A DNA stretch of 64,000 nucleotides from contig SCTK01000016.1 of the NCBI GenBank assembly GCA_004298905.1, positions 114,462 to 178,461 of the forward strand. The letters run 5' to 3'. The DNA comes from Burkholderiaceae bacterium. Its GTDB lineage: Bacteria > Pseudomonadota > Gammaproteobacteria > Burkholderiales > Burkholderiaceae_D. The first letter of the stretch is position 1, and each line of letters starts with the position of its first letter. Below the pieces are notes generated by a model that was given only the letters and a program-made list of their open reading frames with translations, ran no database searches and was not told the DNA's origin. The position numbers and the translations under genes were made by a program. Shown here piece after piece: positions 1 to 8,790 of the stretch.

Positions 1-15
1 CCGGCGGCCCCTGCG

Positions 16-1095
16 TCAGTTTTTTTTCCTGTCTGAATCGTAAGCGGTGCGGATCGCCTGCGCCAGCTCGATCACGGCCATGGCGTAAAAGCTGCTGCGG
101 TTGTAGCGGGTGATCGTATAAAAATTTTGCGTGCCGAGCACATACTCGGACGCGGCCTCGCCATTGGGCAAATCGATCAAGGCCAGACGCAACTCCGAAG
201 CCAGCGGAGCAGCGGGGCGCACGCCAAATGCGGCCAGCTGCTGCGGCGTGAACTGCGGCACGATGCCCGCGGCGAGCAAGGGTTGCAAGCGCGCCGGATC
301 GAGCTGGGCCGCGTAATGCGTGGCCAGATCACGCACCCAGCCATGCGCTTGCAGAAAATGAGCGACGCTGCCGATTGCATCGGCCTGATTCTGGCGCAGA
401 TCGATTTTTCCATCGCCATCAAAATCCACGGCATAGAGGCGCCAGCTGGTGGGCATGAATTGCGGCATGCCAATGGCCCCCGCATAAGAGCCGCGAATCG
501 CAAACACATCCAGCCCATAATCGCGCGCAAACAGCAGGTAGTCTTCCAATTGACCACGAAAAAACGGTGCGCGATCACCGGCATCCGCCGGATAATCGAA
601 CGACAAGGTGGTCAGCGCATCGATCACGCGATAGTTGCCGGGATTACGGCCGTAGCGGGTTTCGATGCCGACAATCGCCACAATGATTTCCGGCGGCACA
701 CCGTATTGCTCGGTCGCGTGTTGCAACGCACCGGCATTGTCGCGCCAGAAGACCAGCCCTTGTCGAATCCGCTGCGGCTCGACGAAGCGGGTGCGGTAAT
801 CTTGCCAACGCTGCGGCTGGGTCGATCCCGACGGCGTCATCAGTCGGGCAATCGACGCGTTGTAGCGCGCACGCGCAAACATGTGTTCCAGCTCGGCCGC
901 GACAAAACCATGCTGCCGCACCATCGTATCAATGAAGGCGCGCACTTCCGGGCGCTGCGGATAATTGCTCAGCACACCAACGGTTTCGTCGATGTGTGGT
1001 TTGGGGTGTTGATGTTTCTTACTGGGAACGGCTGTTGCCGGGATGGCCAGCAAGCAGGCCAGAACCATCAGAAGCGCGCGAGTGCGGCGATGCAT
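16..1095 (-). CDS. mltB: Lytic murein transglycosylase B
   Basis: This is a 359-residue periplasmic or outer-membrane enzyme that cleaves the MurNAc-GlcNAc bond of peptidoglycan and leaves 1,6-anhydro ends. The N-terminus is a hydrophobic signal sequence ending near AIPATAVP. The catalytic Glu is E145 in the GIETRYG motif, and a calcium-type EF-hand loop DFDGDGKID lies near residues 224-232, as in the Slt35 family. No lipobox Cys is visible, so it may be soluble rather than a lipoprotein. The start overlaps the end of the upstream transglutaminase gene by 28 nt, which suggests translational coupling as last gene of a four-gene leftward operon. Family assignment is secure from length and motifs. 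Confidence 0.93.
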   Translation of the reverse strand: MHRRTRALLMVLACLLAIPATAVPSKKHQHPKPHIDETVGVLSNYPQRPEVRAFIDTMVRQHGFVAAELEHMFARARYNASIARLMTPSGSTQPQRWQDYRTRFVEPQRIRQGLVFWRDNAGALQHATEQYGVPPEIIVAIVGIETRYGRNPGNYRVIDALTTLSFDYPADAGDRAPFFRGQLEDYLLFARDYGLDVFAIRGSYAGAIGMPQFMPTSWRLYAVDFDGDGKIDLRQNQADAIGSVAHFLQAHGWVRDLATHYAAQLDPARLQPLLAAGIVPQFTPQQLAAFGVRPAAPLASELRLALIDLPNGEAASEYVLGTQNFYTITRYNRSSFYAMAVIELAQAIRTAYDSDRKKN

Positions 1096-3110
1096 GTCTT
1101 GAGTTGTCTTAATTTTCGTTGATATTCACTGCGCGCCAGCGCTTGATAACGCAAGCTGGCATACAACAACGCCCCCTGCTCGATCAAGCGCGCTTGCGCG
1201 GGCTGCACTTCCTGCGTGCGCAGCAATTGCCGCACGGCGCGCTGCGCAAAATCCTGCGGGCCTTCGTGCGGCAAGCGTTCTGCGCCACGCCGCGCTAGCC
1301 ACGTGCAATAGCGCGAGTATAGACGAGCCAGTGGATCGGTCGTGCGCGTGCGCCACCACAACCACGCGGACACGCTGCCCAGCACGACGCCGGTCATGCC
1401 CAGCAGCAATGCGCCGAGTTGCCGCCAATCGGGATCGGACAGGCCGAGCCGTTGCAGCAGATCGCGTTGCCGCTCGCCGTTGAACGATAGCACCCACTGG
1501 TTCCAGCTGTGATTCACCGCTTCCCAATTGAAACGCAAGCGCCGCAGCCAGTCGATATCGCTGCGCACAAGAAACGGCAAGGCGGCATTGTCGAGCACAC
1601 TGCCCGCAACGCCACGTTCGATGCGATTGGGCGCCACCAGCGCGGTGGGATCGACGCGCACCCAGCCACGTTGCGCCAGCCACACCTCAGCCCAGGCATG
1701 GGCATCGGACTGGCGTACCGACAGACTGCCATCGACCGAGTTGATTTCGCCGCCCTGATAACCCGTCACCACCCGCGCCGGAATTTCCAGCGCGCGCATC
1801 AGCACCACAAAGCTGCTGGCATAGTGTTCGCAAAATCCGGTTTGCGTGTCGAACAGAAATTCATCGACGCTATGCAGCCCCAGGGCCGGTGGCGTCAGCG
1901 AATAGCGGAAGGGCTGGCTGGTGTAGAAGCGCAGTGCGCGTTGCAAGAGTTGCGCTGCATCGCTCTCTTCGGCGCGCCATTGCGTCGCCAGCTTCAGCGT
2001 ACGTGGGTTCATGCCATAAGGAAGATCAATGAGCGCAGCGCGCTGCGCAGCGTCCAGTTCTTCACCGTAGGAGAAATTCAATTGTGATCGTGCGCGATAA
2101 CGCACGCGCTCGCTCAAGGGCCGCTGCGCCGTCATTTGCAGGTCCATTCCCATACGGACTTCGTTGCCTGCTTGTGAAAGTACCGGCACCTGCACCGGCG
2201 CTTCGAGCGCAAAAATCCACGGTTTCTGACTGGCTTCCAGCGTCACGGTGTAATCGATGGCGGCGGCATCGGCGGGAATGCGCAGCGTCAGGCTTTTCTG
2301 CATCCTCGCTGCGACATCGCTCCGCCGCCAGGTGCGGCCATCGAAAGTTTCCAGCACCGGCCCGCGCCAATACAATTTGGCGCTGGGCGGCACGGCTTGA
2401 TCGAAAGCAACACTGAAAGCCAATTCACCCGACAGCGCCAGTTCGGAGACCGAACCCGGTGCCATCGTGTCGGACAAACCCGTTTTGGCGCCCGCCGCAT
2501 CCTTGGGCAAGGCCCACAACGGCCCGGCAATACGCGGGAACAGGACGAACAACACCAGCATCAAGGGCACAGCCTGCGCCAGCAGGCTCGCCGCCATTTT
2601 CAGTTTGGCGGCGAACGGCGGTTCGCTGTCCATGAATTGCACATTGATTTGCGCCAGCACAATCGCCAGCAGCGCGAACACCATCAACAGCGCCACCGGG
2701 ATCGATTGCGAATACAGAAAATTCGTGAGCATGAGAAAGAAGCCGATGAACAGCACGACGAACACATCGCGCCGCGCGCGCATTTCCAGCAGCTTGAGGG
2801 CAAGCAGTACCACCAGCGCGGCAACGCCCGCATCGCGCCCGAACAGGGTACGAAACTGCGCGAGCAAGGCGAGCGTCAGCGTGAACGCCAGCAGCCACAG
2901 CAACCAGCGTCCGGGCAAAGGCTGACCCTGCACCGTGAGCCAGGCACGATAGCTCATCAGGAGCAACGTGGTGACCGTGACCCAGAATGGCAAATGCTGG
3001 GCATGCGCAATCCAGCACAAGAACAGCGCTGTCAGCAGAAACAGCGTGTCGCGTTGTTCACGCTCCCATTGCGCGCCGAGACGGCCGAAGAGAATACCGA
3101 GCGCACGCAT
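1068..3110 (-). CDS. TgpA-type transmembrane transglutaminase-like protein (DUF3488)
   Basis: A 680-residue inner-membrane protein. Five or more hydrophobic helices fill about residues 20-190. A periplasmic transglutaminase-like core follows, with the Cys in TGFCEHYASSF (about residue 425), His in SDAHAWAEVW and Asp in VDPT forming the expected Cys-His-Asp triad. One more membrane helix (GALLLGMTGVVLGSVSAWLWW) lies near residue 570 before a cytoplasmic tail. This is the TgpA/DUF3488 architecture. The substrate is unknown, but the neighbours are the usual MoxR ATPase and DUF58 protein, so the operon probably acts in envelope maturation. It starts 3 nt after the DUF58 stop. Confidence 0.9.
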   Translation of the reverse strand: MRALGILFGRLGAQWEREQRDTLFLLTALFLCWIAHAQHLPFWVTVTTLLLMSYRAWLTVQGQPLPGRWLLWLLAFTLTLALLAQFRTLFGRDAGVAALVVLLALKLLEMRARRDVFVVLFIGFFLMLTNFLYSQSIPVALLMVFALLAIVLAQINVQFMDSEPPFAAKLKMAASLLAQAVPLMLVLFVLFPRIAGPLWALPKDAAGAKTGLSDTMAPGSVSELALSGELAFSVAFDQAVPPSAKLYWRGPVLETFDGRTWRRSDVAARMQKSLTLRIPADAAAIDYTVTLEASQKPWIFALEAPVQVPVLSQAGNEVRMGMDLQMTAQRPLSERVRYRARSQLNFSYGEELDAAQRAALIDLPYGMNPRTLKLATQWRAEESDAAQLLQRALRFYTSQPFRYSLTPPALGLHSVDEFLFDTQTGFCEHYASSFVVLMRALEIPARVVTGYQGGEINSVDGSLSVRQSDAHAWAEVWLAQRGWVRVDPTALVAPNRIERGVAGSVLDNAALPFLVRSDIDWLRRLRFNWEAVNHSWNQWVLSFNGERQRDLLQRLGLSDPDWRQLGALLLGMTGVVLGSVSAWLWWRTRTTDPLARLYSRYCTWLARRGAERLPHEGPQDFAQRAVRQLLRTQEVQPAQARLIEQGALLYASLRYQALARSEYQRKLRQLKTCIAALARF

Positions 3111-3113
3111 TCC

Positions 3114-4103
3114 TTATCCCTCGAACAATGCCAGCGCCCGCAAGCACTGTGCGCGATGCGCATCGCCGTGCGCTGGCGCAATGTGTTGCGTCGGCAAACT
3201 CAAGCCATACAACACATGCTGCTGCTCGGCTTCCAGTATCCAGCGTGTCAAGCGCGATAGCCGTGCTTCGCGTCCGAGTGCAGCGGGCAATTGCGTCCAA
3301 TCGAGCCAGAGCAAGGCCGGGCCGCTGCTGTCGAAGGATTTGCTCAGCAAGGTGTCGTCGGCCTGCCGCGCAATTGCCTTCCACGCCAACTGACGCAGCG
3401 CATCGCCCGGCACAAACGGACGCACGCCGGAAAAATCCTCGTGACCCGCGACCGTGATGCCGCCCTCCCCCGGCGCCGCCTGCGGCACTGGCAGCGGTGG
3501 CGCATCCTGCTCCGGCGCGGGATACACCAGACAACGCAACGAGGGATACCAATAGGCCCAGGCACGCCACAGGCCCAGTGGGAAAATGGTGGCGAGGGTG
3601 GTGCGCGGTAAAGTCTGCCAGCCACGCCGCGTGGTAGCGCAACTCAATTCCAGCGCCACACGATTGCCGCCGGAAATATCGGCCACCACGGCTTCTACAC
3701 TCTCATCGCCTTGCAACGTCACAGCGTAGCGGTCATAACGCTGCGCATTTTCCAGATCGATTTGAAAACGCGCCCACTCGCCAGCAAACACGGGTTCCAC
3801 CCGGCCGGGCACGATACGCAAATGTGCGAGATTGCGGAAGGTGTGCAGGATGCCAACGATGGCGACTGCGCCGAGCAAAAACGTCAGCGCGAAACCGAGA
3901 CTGAGTTGGTAGTTGATACTGCCCAGCAGCAACACCAGCAGGGTCAGCGCAAACATCAGGCCGGTGCGCGTGGGCAGGATGAATACGCGCCGCTGCACCA
4001 GTTCCACCACACCCGCTTCCGCCACGCGCGGACGGAAAATCATGCGCGCGATGGATTGTCCGAGAGCGCTGTGTTGCAGGCGATGCGTGAATGCATCCAA
4101 CAT
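3114..4103 (-). CDS. DUF58 domain protein
   Basis: A 329-residue protein with two closely spaced membrane helices near residues 45-85 (GLMFALTLLVLLLGSINYQL and the following FALTFLLGAVAIVGIL), then a beta-rich region and the DUF58 signature near residues 229-252 (GVRPFVPGDALRQLAWKAIA). DUF58 proteins have a vWA-like fold and are nearly always encoded next to a MoxR ATPase. Here moxR lies immediately upstream (7-nt gap) and the transglutaminase downstream. The role is probably as adaptor or client of the MoxR ATPase. The biochemical function is not established for the family. Confidence 0.9.
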   Translation of the reverse strand: MLDAFTHRLQHSALGQSIARMIFRPRVAEAGVVELVQRRVFILPTRTGLMFALTLLVLLLGSINYQLSLGFALTFLLGAVAIVGILHTFRNLAHLRIVPGRVEPVFAGEWARFQIDLENAQRYDRYAVTLQGDESVEAVVADISGGNRVALELSCATTRRGWQTLPRTTLATIFPLGLWRAWAYWYPSLRCLVYPAPEQDAPPLPVPQAAPGEGGITVAGHEDFSGVRPFVPGDALRQLAWKAIARQADDTLLSKSFDSSGPALLWLDWTQLPAALGREARLSRLTRWILEAEQQHVLYGLSLPTQHIAPAHGDAHRAQCLRALALFEG

Positions 4104-4110
4104 GATGTGA

Positions 4111-5037
4111 TCAGGGAATGCGCACGGCGCGAATCAACTCGGCAGCCAGTTCGTGGCGCTGCAGTCGGCCGGTGCCTGCACTGCTCGCTGCCGCGCGCAA
4201 ACGATGGCCTGCAACGGCGGGCAGCACGGCTTGAATATCTTCCGGCAAGACATGACTGCGCCCATCCAGCCAGGCCCAGGCACGCGCAGCGTGCAGCAAG
4301 CCCAGTGCGCCGCGCGGACTCAAGCCTTCGGCAAATAAATTGCTGGCGCGCGAATGGGCAATCAGCGCTTGCACATAATCGAGCAATGCAGGGGCGCAGT
4401 GCACCTGATTCACGCCCTGTTGCGCCTGTTGCAATTGCGCGGCCGTTATTTGCACGCGCAACTGGCGCAGCATGACGCGCCGATCTTCGCCTTCGAGCAA
4501 CGCACGCTCGGCCTTGGCATCTGGGTAGCCGAGCGAAATGCACATCAAGAAACGGTCGAGCTGCGATTCCGGTAATGGAAAAGTGCCGCTGTGATCGGCA
4601 GGGTTTTGTGTGGCGATGACAAAAAACGGTTCCGGCAAGGCGCGCGTCTGGCCGTCGCCCGACACTTGATGTTCTTCCATCGCTTCGAGCAGCGCACTCT
4701 GTGTTTTCGGCGTGGCGCGATTGATTTCATCGGCCAGCAGCACCTGCGAAAAAATCGGTCCGGGATGAAACACGAAGGCATTGGCGCTGCGGTCGTACAC
4801 CGACACGCCGAGCAAATCCGCTGGCAGCAAATCGTTGGTGAATTGCACCCGCTTGAACTGCAGCCCCAGCGCCAGCGACAGCGCATGCGCCAGCGTGGTC
4901 TTGCCCACCCCCGGCAAATCCTCGATCAGCAAATGCCCGCCCGCCAGCAAACAGGTGAGCGCCTGCCGGATCTGCAAAGGCTTGCCGACGATGACTTGAT
5001 TGATTTGCGCCGCAGCGGCCTGAATTTTATCGAGCAT
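4111..5037 (-). CDS. MoxR family AAA+ ATPase
   Basis: A 308-residue cytoplasmic AAA+ ATPase. Walker A is DLPGVGKTTLA (about residues 39-49), Walker B is VLLADEIN (about 100-107), and a sensor-like ATQNP follows near residue 143. Length and motifs fit the MoxR (AAA_3) family, chaperone-like ATPases that assist maturation of proteins encoded beside them. It is the first gene of the leftward operon moxR-DUF58-tgpA-mltB. The start lies just inside the divergent intergenic region shared with the small membrane-protein gene at 5148. I give no gene symbol because MoxR subfamilies differ. Confidence 0.92.
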   Translation of the reverse strand: MLDKIQAAAAQINQVIVGKPLQIRQALTCLLAGGHLLIEDLPGVGKTTLAHALSLALGLQFKRVQFTNDLLPADLLGVSVYDRSANAFVFHPGPIFSQVLLADEINRATPKTQSALLEAMEEHQVSGDGQTRALPEPFFVIATQNPADHSGTFPLPESQLDRFLMCISLGYPDAKAERALLEGEDRRVMLRQLRVQITAAQLQQAQQGVNQVHCAPALLDYVQALIAHSRASNLFAEGLSPRGALGLLHAARAWAWLDGRSHVLPEDIQAVLPAVAGHRLRAAASSAGTGRLQRHELAAELIRAVRIP

Positions 5038-5147
5038 GGGAAAAGGTTAACGGCACTGAACAGTGGAGATTCAGCTTAACATTTTCACCACCGGCTCAGT
5101 ACTGTGTCATACACTGCGCGAATTGTGGAGCGCGATGAAGGCCAGCC

Positions 5148-5360
5148 TTGAATACATTGAATACGTCGACACTCTTCTGGGGTTTGCTTTTCGGCTCGAT
5201 CGGGCTGGGCTTTTTCATCTACGGCAAGAAACAGAAGGTGCTCGTTCCCTTCCTGTGCGGACTGGCGCTGATGGTGTTCCCGTATTTCATTTCAAACACG
5301 CTGCCACTGGTCACGATTGGCGTTGCGCTGATCGCGTTACCCTATTTTTTCAGACGCTGA
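5148..5360 (+). CDS. Small two-helix membrane protein
   Basis: A 70-residue protein made almost entirely of two or three hydrophobic segments (residues about 9-25, 30-46 and 52-66) with a basic GKKQK turn between the first two and a C-terminal FFRR. It resembles small uncharacterised membrane proteins common in proteobacteria, sometimes labelled amino acid transport protein without functional proof. It is transcribed divergently from moxR and convergently with copA. A second reading frame over the same region (5063-5383) is less plausible because it lacks this clean hydrophobic pattern. Function unknown. Confidence 0.65.
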   Translation: MNTLNTSTLFWGLLFGSIGLGFFIYGKKQKVLVPFLCGLALMVFPYFISNTLPLVTIGVALIALPYFFRR

Positions 5361-5419
5361 GCGCGCTCGAGACATTCCACTAGACCATTACGTTCTCGTG
5401 GGTCACCTGAATCAGCAGT

Positions 5420-7765
5420 TCAGCGCAGCCGCAACGCATTGGTCACCACCGATACGGAGCTGAAGCTCATCGCCAATGCAGCGATCATCGGAGATAGCAG
5501 CAGGCCGGTGAAGGGGTAGAGGACGCCGGCGGCGAGCGGGATGCCGAGCGCGTTGTAGACCAGCGCGAAGGCGAGGTTCTGGCGCATGTTGCGCACGGTG
5601 CGTTGCGACAGTGCGCGCGCCTGCAGGATGCCGCGCAGGTCGCCCTTGACCAGCGTGACGTGGCCGCTGTTCATCGCCACGTCGGTGCCGGTGCCCATCG
5701 CAATACCGATGTCGGCGCGCGCCAGCGCGGGGGCGTCGTTGATGCCGTCGCCCGCCATCGCGACTTTGTGGCCCTGCTGTTGCAGGCGCGCGACCAGGTC
5801 CACCTTGTCTTTGGGTTTAACTTCGCCGATCACTTCGTCGATGCCCAGCGTGGCGCCAACCGCGCGCGCGGTGGTCCAGCCGTCGCCGGTGGCCATGACG
5901 AGGCGGATGCCCGCCGCGTGCAATCCCGCCACCGCTTCGGGCGTGGTGGCCTTGATCGGATCGGCGACGGCCAGCAGTCCCGCCAGCTTCCCATCAATCG
6001 CAAGCAACATCACGCTGGCGCCTTGCTGGCGCAGAGTTTCGACATCGGGCGTGAGCGCTTGCCAGTCGATCTTTTCTTCGTCCATCAAGGCGCTGCTGCC
6101 CAGCGCAATGCGGTGGCCGTCGACGCTGCCGCGCACGCCGATGCCGCTGGCCGATTCGAATGCGCTGGCCGCACTGAGCGGCAAATTGCGGCAGCGCGCT
6201 TCGGCGACGATGGCGTGCGCGAGCGGATGTTCCGATCCCTGTTCGAGGCTGGCGGCCAGCGCGAGAATCTGCGCTTCGTCAAAACCGGGGGCGGCGATGG
6301 CGCGGTTGAACGCGGGCTTGCCCTCGGTCAGCGTGCCGGTCTTATCGATCACCAGCGTGTCGATGGTGCGCAAGGTCTCGATCGCGGCGGCATCGCGAAA
6401 CAACACGCCGCGCGTGGCCGCTTGACCCGTGGCGACCATCACCGACATCGGCGTCGCCAATCCCAGTGCGCAGGGGCAGGCGATGATGAGCACCGCCAGC
6501 GCGTTGATCAAGGCATAGACCCAGCGCGGTTCGGGGCCGAACATGCCCCATGCGAAAAAGGTGGCGATGGCGATCGCGATCACGGCGATCACAAACCAGC
6601 CTGCCACGGCGTCGGCCATGCGCTGCATTGGCGCGCGCGAGCGCTGCGCCTGCGCGACCATCTGCACGATCTGCGCCAGCATGGTTTCGGCGCCGATGCG
6701 TTCGGCGCGCATTTGCAGGCTGCCGCTGGTGTTGAGGGTGGCGCCGATCACCTTGTCGCCGGGGCGCTTGGTCACGGGCAGCGGTTCGCCGGTCAACATC
6801 GATTCGTCCACCGCGCTGCTGCCGTCGATCACCACGCCATCGACCGGCACCTTCTCGCCGGGGCGAATGCGCAGCACATTGCCGATGTGTACATGCGTGA
6901 GCGGAATATCTTCCTCGCTGCCGTCGGCGTTGATGCGGCGCGCAGTTTTGGGCGCCAGCCCCAGCAGCGATTTGATCGCCGCCGAAGTTTTCGACCGCGC
7001 GCGCAACTCCAGCAACTGGCCCAGCAATGTCAGCGACACGATGGTCGCCGCCGCTTCGAAATACACGCCGACCCGGCCGTGCTCAATAAAGGACGCCGGG
7101 AACCACTGCGGCGCGAGCGTGGCCACCACGCTGTAGACAAACGCCACCGCCACGCCCAGCCCAATCAGCGTCCACATATTGGGGCTGCGTTGCGCCACCG
7201 ATTGCGCGCCGCGCACGAAGAACGGCCAGCCCGCCCACAACACCACCGGCGCCGCCAGCAGCATTTCGATCCACGAGAGTGACGCTGGCGCGATACCGGA
7301 CAGCCGGTGCCCGGCCATCGCCAGCGTCATCACAATCACCGTCAGCGGCAGCGTCCACCAAAAGCGGCGGCGAAAATCGATCAGCTCCGGGTTCTCTTCT
7401 TCTTCCAGCGCCGGCAGCATCGGCTCCAGCGCCATGCCGCATTTGGGGCAAGTGCCGGGGCCGGTCTGCTGCACTTCGGGATGCATCGGACAGGTGTACA
7501 GCGCGTCTTTCAATTGCGCCTGCGGCGCCTCGACGGCAGGATGCAGATAACGCTGCGGATCGGCGCGGAATTTCGTGACGCAGCCCAGACTGCAAAAATA
7601 AAATGTCTGCCCGTCATGCACCACCGATTTTTCCGGATTCGCCGCCACCTTCATGCCACACACCGGATCGACCTGCTGCGGGCTGGCAACAGCCGCCGTG
7701 CCGTGACTGTGGCCGCAACAGGAAGCGGAATGAGTATGAGAATGCGCAGGCGTGACGTCGGTCAT
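5420..7765 (-). CDS. copA: Copper-exporting P1B-type ATPase
   Basis: A 781-residue heavy-metal ATPase that exports Cu(I), or Ag(I), across the inner membrane. The order is: His/Cys-rich N-terminus (residues 8-20), YHS domain around DPVCGMKVA (about 34-42) with CSLGC, heavy-metal-binding domain YTCPMHPEV...TCPKCGM (about 90-112), membrane helices, the CPC metal channel motif ([14 protein letters not shown]), phosphorylation motif [10 protein letters not shown], and hinge [10 protein letters not shown]. No classical HMA domain (GMTCxxC) is present: the YHS and CPMHP modules take its place. It is the last gene of the copper cluster, 3 nt from the DUF5676 gene. Cu versus Ag preference cannot be read from sequence. 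Confidence 0.93.
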   Translation of the reverse strand: MTDVTPAHSHTHSASCCGHSHGTAAVASPQQVDPVCGMKVAANPEKSVVHDGQTFYFCSLGCVTKFRADPQRYLHPAVEAPQAQLKDALYTCPMHPEVQQTGPGTCPKCGMALEPMLPALEEEENPELIDFRRRFWWTLPLTVIVMTLAMAGHRLSGIAPASLSWIEMLLAAPVVLWAGWPFFVRGAQSVAQRSPNMWTLIGLGVAVAFVYSVVATLAPQWFPASFIEHGRVGVYFEAAATIVSLTLLGQLLELRARSKTSAAIKSLLGLAPKTARRINADGSEEDIPLTHVHIGNVLRIRPGEKVPVDGVVIDGSSAVDESMLTGEPLPVTKRPGDKVIGATLNTSGSLQMRAERIGAETMLAQIVQMVAQAQRSRAPMQRMADAVAGWFVIAVIAIAIATFFAWGMFGPEPRWVYALINALAVLIIACPCALGLATPMSVMVATGQAATRGVLFRDAAAIETLRTIDTLVIDKTGTLTEGKPAFNRAIAAPGFDEAQILALAASLEQGSEHPLAHAIVAEARCRNLPLSAASAFESASGIGVRGSVDGHRIALGSSALMDEEKIDWQALTPDVETLRQQGASVMLLAIDGKLAGLLAVADPIKATTPEAVAGLHAAGIRLVMATGDGWTTARAVGATLGIDEVIGEVKPKDKVDLVARLQQQGHKVAMAGDGINDAPALARADIGIAMGTGTDVAMNSGHVTLVKGDLRGILQARALSQRTVRNMRQNLAFALVYNALGIPLAAGVLYPFTGLLLSPMIAALAMSFSSVSVVTNALRLR

Positions 7766-7768
7766 GGG

Positions 7769-8041
7769 CTAGTTCCGGAAAATGTTGGAAACCGTATTGT
7801 GCAACCAGGCAAAGAAAGTGCCCACCGCAAATCCCCACACAGCAAAGACGACGAGGGCCTGGAAGAACGCGCCCCAGCTGTACGGCGCGTCCGTCTGCAA
7901 TTTGCCGAAGTCCAGACCGTGGAACAGGGCATTAGTAAATTGCATGAACTGCGCGTGCCAGAGCACGGCGATCAAGGTGCAGAGCGAATAAAAAACGATC
8001 AGAGTCAATGCCAGCGTAATACCGGTGTGTAATGGTTTCAT
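7769..8041 (-). CDS. DUF5676-type membrane protein
   Basis: A 90-residue protein with two membrane helices (about residues 9-30 and 58-80) and a short Asp/Lys-containing loop. It resembles the DUF5676 family, which is repeatedly found beside copper P-type ATPases in proteobacteria. The start codon overlaps the stop of an upstream methyltransferase remnant (ATGA), and copA begins 3 nt downstream, so it is translated from the same mRNA as copA. A role in metal transport or in assisting CopA is inferred only from context. Confidence 0.7.
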   Translation of the reverse strand: MKPLHTGITLALTLIVFYSLCTLIAVLWHAQFMQFTNALFHGLDFGKLQTDAPYSWGAFFQALVVFAVWGFAVGTFFAWLHNTVSNIFRN

Positions 8042-8181
8042 TTCAATGCTCCTTGTTTGCGCAACGAGGGAATAAAACCCGGCACGCGTGCGCGGTAGCG
8101 CCGGTAATCGTCGCCGAAGGCCTGATAACGTTGAAACAAGTCAGCGAACTGCGTCGCACGAATGACTTGTTGCACCAGTCT
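8038..8181 (-). pseudogene. C-terminal remnant of isoprenylcysteine methyltransferase-like protein
   Basis: The leftward frame after the stop codon at 8182-8184 reads about 47 codons, ending FQRYQAFGDDYRRYRARV and then PGFIPSLRK before a stop. The GDDYRRYRARVPGFIP pattern is typical of the extreme C-terminus of isoprenylcysteine carboxyl methyltransferase (ICMT)-like membrane enzymes. These genes often occur in copper clusters between RND genes and DUF5676/copA. Nothing of the rest of such a gene is visible, so this looks like a deletion scar. The stop overlaps the DUF5676 start. Family assignment rests on a short stretch and is moderate. Confidence 0.5.
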
Positions 8182-8415
8182 TTATTGGCCCGCCGGCGCC
8201 TGCATTTCCATCTGGTCCATCATCATTTGCATCATCATCTGCATCATTTCCATTTGCTTTTGCATCATCTGCGGTGGCGGGGTCTGCGTCTGACTATGGC
8301 TACCCATACCCCCCATCCCCACCATGCCCTGCATCATCGACATGCCGTCCTGCATGGCTTGCTTGTGCTCGGCCATCAGCGCGTTGCGTTCTTCCGGTGT
8401 GCTGGCCTGCATCAT
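8182..8415 (-). CDS. Met-rich putative copper-binding protein, C-terminal half (frame-split)
   Basis: A 77-codon reading frame starting MMQASTPEERNALMAEHK and ending in a run dominated by Met and Gln (residues about 25-72 contain more than 20 Met). Met-rich stretches of this kind are typical of periplasmic Cu(I)/Ag(I) binders. It has no signal peptide of its own. It begins with an ATGA overlap on the stop of the preceding signal-peptide frame (8412-8630), and the join MHE(K)MMQASTPEER is what an intact single protein would read after addition of one A in the GAAAG run. It is therefore best seen as the second half of a frameshifted gene, or less likely as a coupled separate gene. Confidence 0.5.
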   Translation of the reverse strand: MMQASTPEERNALMAEHKQAMQDGMSMMQGMVGMGGMGSHSQTQTPPPQMMQKQMEMMQMMMQMMMDQMEMQAPAGQ

Positions 8416-8630
8416 CTTTCATGCATGGCGCGCATCGTTTTCATTTGCGCCTCCATCTCCGCCATGCAGGGGGCCGCGGCGGGCGGCGTTTTTTTCATCG
8501 CTTTCGGCGCGGCCTTGGGTGTGGCAGCGGCGTCTGGATGATGCGCGTCGGCAGCCATACCGGACGGCGTGAAGACGGCCAGCGTCAAAGACAGCGCAGC
8601 GGCCAGTGCAAGGAACAAAGATGTTTTCAT
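8412..8630 (-). CDS. Periplasmic copper-region protein, N-terminal half (frame-split)
   Basis: A 72-codon frame with a clear Sec signal peptide (MKTSLFLALAAALSLTLAVF...GMAADA), an Ala/Pro/Lys linker, and the start of a helical metal-binding region (CMAEMEAQMKTMRAMHER). A Shine-Dalgarno GGAGA lies 6 nt before ATG. The frame stops at TGA (8412-8414) exactly where the continuing Met-rich sequence resumes in another frame. An FNR-like box and a -10 hexamer lie 45-86 nt upstream (see 8676-8716). Whether the frameshift is real, programmed or a sequencing error cannot be told from one sequence. Confidence 0.6.
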   Translation of the reverse strand: MKTSLFLALAAALSLTLAVFTPSGMAADAHHPDAAATPKAAPKAMKKTPPAAAPCMAEMEAQMKTMRAMHER

Positions 8631-8675
8631 GGGATTCTCCGGTGAGGTGGAATGGAGGCGCAGAATGCTGCGTTC

Positions 8676-8716
8676 ATTCTAGGCGTCCACCGGAGAAACC
8701 GATTGATCTGTATCAA
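8676..8716 (-). promoter_or_regulatory. Predicted FNR/ANR class II promoter
   Basis: TTGATCTGTATCAA at 8703-8716 is a perfect match to the FNR/ANR consensus TTGAT-N4-ATCAA. On the minus strand a -10 hexamer TAGAAT lies at 8681-8676. Its centre is 31 bp from the centre of the box, the spacing of class II FNR promoters (box at -41.5). The predicted start near 8668 would transcribe the Met-rich protein, DUF5676 and copA. The prediction is direct from sequence, but binding is not shown. Confidence 0.65.
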
Positions 8717-8724
8717 CCTATCGA

Positions 8725-8778
8725 TTACTTGTCGTGATGATCGTGCGCGAAGCAAACGATTTGAATCAATGATTTCAT
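8725..8778 (-). CDS. 17-residue peptide downstream of cusA
   Basis: A short frame MKSLIQIVCFAHDHHDK begins 12 nt after the cusA stop and is preceded by a strong Shine-Dalgarno AAAAGGAC eight nt before ATG. The peptide has a hydrophobic N-terminus, one Cys and a His/Asp-rich tail (HDHHDK) that could bind metal. It sits in the same orientation as the RND operon. It may be a genuine micropeptide or a chance frame. The ribosome site and the metal-ligand-like tail are the only support. Confidence 0.35.
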   Translation of the reverse strand: MKSLIQIVCFAHDHHDK

Positions 8779-8790
8779 TTTGCTGTCCTT

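Noticed and set aside
5603..7282. Long open frame on the plus strand opposite copA
   Set aside because: It is antisense to a clear P-type ATPase with all motifs. GC-rich coding commonly leaves the opposite strand open.
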